A stretch of DNA of 8,032 bases, taken from contig JAICPK010000034.1 of assembly GCA_025929855.1 (NCBI GenBank), positions 1-8,032 on the forward strand. The letters run 5' to 3'. Shown piece by piece: positions 5,057-8,032 of the stretch. Source of the stretch: Nitrososphaera sp. (GTDB taxonomy: Archaea; Thermoproteota; Nitrososphaeria; Nitrososphaerales; Nitrososphaeraceae). A program made the translations under genes and the position numbers. Position 1 is the stretch's first letter. The number at the start of each line of letters is the position of its first letter. The notes beneath the pieces are model-generated. The model saw nothing but the letters and a program-made list of their open reading frames with translations, did not search any database and was not told where the DNA came from.

Positions 5057-6375
5057 TGCGAGTCAAAAAGGCATTTTACAATGTCCACACATCTTGCTGA
5101 GCTTGACTCAGATATAATGCCATGCCTTTTGCTTGAAGCATAGAATCCAAATCCTTCATCTGCTTGTAGGTCAGATGGCCTGCCATGTGACCCTTTGACC
5201 AAGCGGGCATCAAGTGGTATGGATTTTGTCTTTTGATCAATAAACAACTCCACAGGATCATAGCCTGGCTTTCTGTGTATATCCACTTTGCCTGCAAAAT
5301 CTGGTGCTCTGTTTTCGTCATACCACCAGTAGTAGCTGAACCATCTGTCTCTTGCAGAAACGGCGATCAGCTCGCCGCTTCGCTCATGATCTATTGCTAA
5401 CTCTTTCTTACCACTGCTATCCAAAATTTTCTCTACTCCTTCAGTATTCTCTAATGCCTTTCTAGTTTCTCTTTCATACCCATTTTTGATGTATACATGA
5501 GCCACTTGATGGTCAACCATCGCAAACGCCTTGCTATATTCGAAATCAAGATATTCCTTTTCATGAATAGTGCGGATAGAAAGTAGGCCAGCGTCCCGAA
5601 GCACAAGATTAAGCGGTACTGCAGCTTTGACATCGTTAAATGCATATTCAGATATGATGATAAACTGTGTTTCGTCTCTTATTCCAAGATCGCTTACCTT
5701 TTGGACAAGTCTCCCTACTATTTCATCAGCCTTTTTCAGATCATCTCTAACCTGGACTGTTGTCTTACCAAAGCGCTGTGCTGAATAATCCGCGTGTGGT
5801 ATGTATACAAAGAGAAAATTTGGCCTCTCGCTTTCTAGAGTATATTCAGCAGCATTTGCTATCCATTCGCTTGACTTGGGTGATGCAAATGGTCCCCAGT
5901 AGCTTGCAAGGTTGAACTCGCCGAACTTTTCCTTCAATTTTTCGTAGTAGCCTACTGGCTTTGAATAGCACCACATAACCATTTTGTCATCCAGATGTAT
6001 TGGCCGCGGAGTCACCACAATATCTGAATTGGCATACATCGTATTTTGCCAAAATAGCACAGCAGTTTTCTTACTATTTTTCTCTTGCTTGACTGTGTCC
6101 CATACTCTTTGAGTCTGAACAAGTGAGCTGGATTGCTCCCAGAATGAGACATTGTACGTGCTCCTATCGTACAAACCATTCGATATTATTCCATGCTCTC
6201 TAGGATACTTGCCAGATAGGATGCTGGCCTGAACAGTTGATGTAACAGCAGGAAATGTGGGCTCTAGTTTTGCCGCCTCACCATTTTCGCTAATTTTGGC
6301 AATATTTGGCAATAGGCCAGAATCTAAGTGCTTCACTTCGAGGCCGACGACATCAAGCAATATGGAATAGTTCAT
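5053..6375 (-). CDS. Alkaline-phosphatase-superfamily phosphodiesterase/pyrophosphatase-like protein
   Basis: About 440 residues of the nucleotide pyrophosphatase/phosphodiesterase type. Counting from the ATG at 6375: D8 in SILLDVVGL is the first metal aspartate; T45 in FPAVTSTVQASILSGKYP is the likely nucleophile, followed by REHGIISNGLYDR; D196 lies in YIPHADYSAQRFG; E243-Y244 in IIISEYAF stand where SDHG is usual; DHQVAHVYIKNG follows at 288-299; KPGYDPVELF at 370-379; and H397 in KGSHGR is a late metal histidine. These blocks recall the phosphatase-family members in bacterial ebo/edb clusters more than phosphonoacetate hydrolase. A phosphoester or phosphonate substrate is likely but unidentified. 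No signal peptide, so cytoplasmic. Start: I prefer ATG 6375, which has GGTGG five bases upstream; an in-frame GTG at 6384 adds three residues. It overlaps the TIM-barrel gene by four bases. Confidence 0.85.
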   Translation of the reverse strand: MNYSILLDVVGLEVKHLDSGLLPNIAKISENGEAAKLEPTFPAVTSTVQASILSGKYPREHGIISNGLYDRSTYNVSFWEQSSSLVQTQRVWDTVKQEKNSKKTAVLFWQNTMYANSDIVVTPRPIHLDDKMVMWCYSKPVGYYEKLKEKFGEFNLASYWGPFASPKSSEWIANAAEYTLESERPNFLFVYIPHADYSAQRFGKTTVQVRDDLKKADEIVGRLVQKVSDLGIRDETQFIIISEYAFNDVKAAVPLNLVLRDAGLLSIRTIHEKEYLDFEYSKAFAMVDHQVAHVYIKNGYERETRKALENTEGVEKILDSSGKKELAIDHERSGELIAVSARDRWFSYYWWYDENRAPDFAGKVDIHRKPGYDPVELFIDQKTKSIPLDARLVKGSHGRPSDLQADEGFGFYASSKRHGIISESSSARCVDIVKCLFDSQ

Positions 6376-6414
6376 TTTTGCCACCGCCTACTCTTCGTTG
6401 ATAGTCTTGTATCG

Positions 6415-6420
6415 TTTAAA
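6415..6420 (-). promoter_or_regulatory. TATA box of the phosphatase/TIM-barrel operon
   Basis: TTTAAA (self-complementary) lies about 42 bases before the ATG at 6375 on the minus strand and predicts transcription from near 6391. This leaves a short leader containing GGCGGTGG before the ATG, unlike the leaderless layout of other first genes in the window. Confidence 0.45.
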
Positions 6421-6710
6421 TGGGTTAGTCTTAGGTAGCCAATTCTTGTACAATCGTTGAATTTGTTTTTTTCTGCAGTGCATTTATGGTAAAGCTTCAA
6501 AGAAAATTGCTTTTTTCCCTCTATGAATTGTTACAATACGAAAGGAATGAAATGCCGACAATAATTCCAAAAAAATTGTGTCATCTGCTGCATTGTACTC
6601 TAAAATAGACAAAGCGTACGAACAAAAGGAGAAAACTTTTGAAATCAATTATTGTGCCGCGATTTATGGTCAAAATATGTTGTACAGTTCAGAAAAAGAT
6701 TCCGCAAGAG

Positions 6711-6718
6711 ATAAAATA
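6711..6718 (+). promoter_or_regulatory. TATA box of the surface-protein gene
   Basis: ATAAAATA is centred about 27-28 bases before the ATG at 6742, the spacing expected for a leaderless transcript. This supports 6742 rather than the in-frame ATG at 6751 as the start. Confidence 0.5.
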
Positions 6719-6741
6719 TGTGATATCATCTTTGCGGTTCG

Positions 6742-7806
6742 ATGCGATCAATGAGAAGGAATCTAGGGTTCTCTAGGAACCTACTTCTGGCAGCTGGAAT
6801 GGTAGCAATGTTATCTATTTCATCGCTCACCATGCTGACAGAGGAAGTGCTAGCATTTCCAGACAAGTTCGGAATAGAACAACTTTATCCCACAGCGGGT
6901 AATGGCCCTGTCTGGTTTCTAGACAACGAAGAGCCAGAAAATGACGACAATTTTTTGATGACGTCACATGAAGAAATAGACTTAGAAGAAGAACAAGAGG
7001 GAACAGGCCGTGGTGCATTTGAACTGGATGCAGAAACTGGCACCGAAGAACATGGGGTAAGGATTCATGCGGATTCTCCAGCTGACGAGTGGAAGAATGT
7101 GGAAATGACAGGTTACTTTAGGCTAGAGGAAGGAAATGACCAATTTACCTTAATAGCAAGACAGGGTCCATCCTACAATGACGACGGTGGCTGTGGTGCT
7201 TATGGTTACTATGGAATGCTCAGTGCTGAAGGTGAAGCCTATTTCAAGAAAAAGTTGTTTCATCATGGCGGCGGATATTCAGATAGGACTGCAGTAGAAG
7301 AAAACGTCGTAGACAATCTGGGTAATAGATGGGTAGGCGTCAAGATGGTAGTGTATGACCTGGCCGGCGATGATGTCAAATTAGAGTTGTGGGTTGATGA
7401 TGGAAATCAGCAAAACAAATGGAAGAAAGCTACAGAGTATGTAGACGACGGCGATTGGGAAGTTTCAGGTAGCGATTGTGACAGGTCCAGCGACGACATA
7501 ATAGAGGAGGGAACCCGAGGGGGCTTTAGAGTAGACGATTCAAAATTTGAATTTAAGAACCTGTCCATAAGAGAAATAAATGGAGGCCAAAGAGGAGAGA
7601 TAATAGCAGTAAACCAACAAGAAGTTTCTCAATGCCTCTTCACATACACATGTAATGCACAAGGACAAGGAGGAGAGATAATAGCAGTAAACCAACAAGA
7701 AGTTTCTCAATGCCTCTTCACATACACATGTAATGCACAAGGACAAGATCTAGCACCAGTAGAAGAGGAAGAAGAGGAAGAAGAGGAAGAAGAGGAAGAC
7801 GAATAA
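6742..7806 (+). CDS. Secreted acidic surface protein with jelly-roll-like domain, tandem Cys repeat and poly-Glu tail
   Basis: A 354-residue exported protein. A basic N-terminus, a hydrophobic core at residues 14-32 and a signal-peptidase-like site after VLA (residue 38) form a signal peptide. Residues 80-285 show alternating beta-strand-like segments rich in Gly, Asp and aromatics (WKNVEMTGYF, FTLIARQG, RWVGVKMVVYD, VKLELWVDDG, FEFKNLSIREI), resembling concanavalin-like/laminin-G-like jelly rolls such as DUF1080-type or lyase-like domains, so carbohydrate binding or an extracellular matrix role is plausible; no catalytic residues can be assigned. Two identical 26-residue units follow, each containing VSQCLFTYTC, and the protein ends in a run of about a dozen glutamates then DE. 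The acidic tail could bind cations. Its start is the ATG at 6742 behind a TATA box. It stands alone; function is not established. Confidence 0.82.
   Translation: MRSMRRNLGFSRNLLLAAGMVAMLSISSLTMLTEEVLAFPDKFGIEQLYPTAGNGPVWFLDNEEPENDDNFLMTSHEEIDLEEEQEGTGRGAFELDAETGTEEHGVRIHADSPADEWKNVEMTGYFRLEEGNDQFTLIARQGPSYNDDGGCGAYGYYGMLSAEGEAYFKKKLFHHGGGYSDRTAVEENVVDNLGNRWVGVKMVVYDLAGDDVKLELWVDDGNQQNKWKKATEYVDDGDWEVSGSDCDRSSDDIIEEGTRGGFRVDDSKFEFKNLSIREINGGQRGEIIAVNQQEVSQCLFTYTCNAQGQGGEIIAVNQQEVSQCLFTYTCNAQGQDLAPVEEEEEEEEEEEEDE
7592..7747 (+). repeat. Perfect tandem duplication, 2 x 78 bases, inside the surface-protein gene
   Basis: Positions 7592-7669 and 7670-7747 are identical at every base and directly abut. 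The unit is 26 codons, so the frame is kept, and each copy encodes the two cysteines of QCLFTYTC. Lack of even synonymous differences points to a recent duplication or ongoing copy-number change. Confidence 0.95.
7761..7803 (+). repeat. GAA/GAG microsatellite encoding the poly-Glu tail
   Basis: A purine-only tract of alternating GAA and GAG codons with an approximate nine-base period (GAAGAAGAG) encodes the glutamate run at the C-terminus, ending in GAC GAA TAA. Slippage by whole codons would alter tail length without a frameshift. Confidence 0.85.
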
Positions 7807-7821
7807 AGACGTCTTTCCATA

Positions 7822-7836
7822 CTCTTTTTATTATTA
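7822..7836 (+). terminator. T-rich probable terminator of the surface-protein gene
   Basis: CTCTTTTTATTATT starts 16 bases after the TAA. Archaeal termination often uses such oligo-T stretches without a hairpin; no strong stem precedes it. Confidence 0.4.
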
Positions 7837-7867
7837 AGAATATACTATCGTGACTCTATCATTCTAA

Positions 7868-7980
7868 GGCCGCCCTGGGCGCCTGCTCAAATGCGCACGT
7901 AATGCGTTAATAGCAGAGCAAGATCGTTCATTTGTACAATGTCTCTTTCAGTCGCAATGTGTTGCCCCTATCTGTTTTTT
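7868..7980 (+). ncRNA. Possible small structured RNA (low confidence)
   Basis: No CDS is supported after 7806. A GC-rich island here folds as GG(c)CGC-CCTGG-GCGCC (7868-7883), followed by an outer stem TGCTC/GAGCA (7884-7888 with 7916-7920) enclosing CGCA-CGTAA-TGCG (7894-7906). AATATA at 7839-7844 lies about 26 bases before 7868, so a transcript could start at the first hairpin, and T-runs at 7975-7980 and 7983-7987 could end it. It matches no RNA family I recognise; it could also be a 3' untranslated structure. Confidence 0.22.
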
Positions 7981-8032
7981 ACTTTTTATCTGATAGTTTA
8001 TGAGCCTCTGATGAAGCTATGTTGATCATCTA

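Larger units (their letters stand above)
6376..6741. other. AT-rich 366-base divergent intergenic region
   Basis: It separates the phosphatase operon from the surface-protein gene and is clearly AT-rich. It holds a promoter for each side. Two short plus-strand frames are open: ATG 6486 to TAG 6608 (40 codons) and GTG 6578 to TGA 6754 (58 codons); neither has a recognisable product or convincing start signal. The nonamer ATTTATGGT occurs at 6482-6490 and again at 6662-6670. I see no RNA gene, mobile-element end or long repeat. It may be regulatory DNA for the surface protein or contain a decayed gene. Confidence 0.5.

Noticed and set aside
5076..5788. Alternative frames inside the phosphatase-family gene on both strands
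   Set aside because: They overlap conserved blocks of the real protein and have no independent support.
6486..6608. 40-codon plus-strand frame in the AT-rich gap (starts MVKLQRKLLF)
   Set aside because: No TATA box at the right distance, no Shine-Dalgarno site and no recognisable family; kept only as part of the gap description.
7540..7746. Minus-strand frame with its own internal repeat opposite the tandem duplication
   Set aside because: The apparent repeat protein only mirrors the 78-base duplication of the plus-strand gene.
7592..7747. CRISPR-like or mobile-element repeat
   Set aside because: The two units abut without spacers, keep the reading frame and lie inside a secreted protein gene; there are no terminal inverted repeats or cas genes.
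7860..7925. tRNA gene in the GC-rich island near the right end
   Set aside because: No acceptor stem, T-loop consensus (GTTCNANNC) or anticodon arm of the right spacing could be fitted.
7925..7975. Minus-strand end of a gene entering from the right edge
   Set aside because: All three minus frames meet stops within the last 226 bases and no conserved sequence is visible.

Overview
The window looks like a chromosome fragment of an ammonia-oxidising archaeon of the Nitrososphaera type (Nitrososphaeria, formerly Thaumarchaeota). The grounds are: an argG-lysW-lysX operon, which belongs to the amino-group carrier protein (LysW) route; AT-rich TATA boxes about 25-28 bases before start codons, which implies leaderless mRNAs; single-finger and winged-helix small regulators of archaeal style; and a secreted jelly-roll-like surface protein with a poly-glutamate tail. 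I see no insertion sequence, integrase, CRISPR array, rRNA or tRNA. The genus is an inference from gene content and was not tested by any search.

Layout. Positions 1-1579 (minus strand) hold an arginine/lysine operon: argG, then lysW overlapping it by 17 bases, then the first 59 codons of lysX, cut by the window edge. Diverging from argG, probably from a shared TATA element at 1609-1620, are two plus-strand genes: an ACT-domain protein (1657-2346) and a winged-helix regulator fused to a cobalamin-binding-like domain (2381-3295). The regulator meets a small minus-strand membrane protein (3292-3747) tail to tail in a shared CTAG. A 43-residue one-finger zinc protein (3934-4065), too short for routine ORF calling, follows behind a 16-base palindrome. 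A translationally coupled minus-strand pair comes next: an alkaline-phosphatase-superfamily hydrolase (5053-6375) and a sugar epimerase-like TIM barrel (4208-5056). After an AT-rich gap of about 366 bases comes a secreted surface protein (6742-7806) with a perfect 78-base tandem duplication and a glutamate tract. The last 226 bases contain no supported CDS but show a TATA-like element, nested hairpins and T-runs that could be a small RNA.

How the genes may work together. ArgG makes argininosuccinate, and LysW/LysX carry and ligate the amino-acid intermediate upstream in arginine and/or lysine synthesis, so the operon is biosynthetic. The divergent ACT protein could be an amino-acid sensor and the adjacent winged-helix protein a ligand-dependent regulator; both links are guesses from position. 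The phosphatase/TIM-barrel pair looks like a two-step module for an unknown phosphorylated or sugar-like metabolite and recalls the bacterial ebo clusters.

Most worth a second look: the LysW C-terminus is Gln instead of the usual carrier Glu; argG is preceded by ATG-TAG at the predicted transcription start; the phosphatase has a rearranged metal-site motif; the B12-like regulator has lost the CarH light-sensing signature; and the zinc finger has Glu where the fourth ligand should be.
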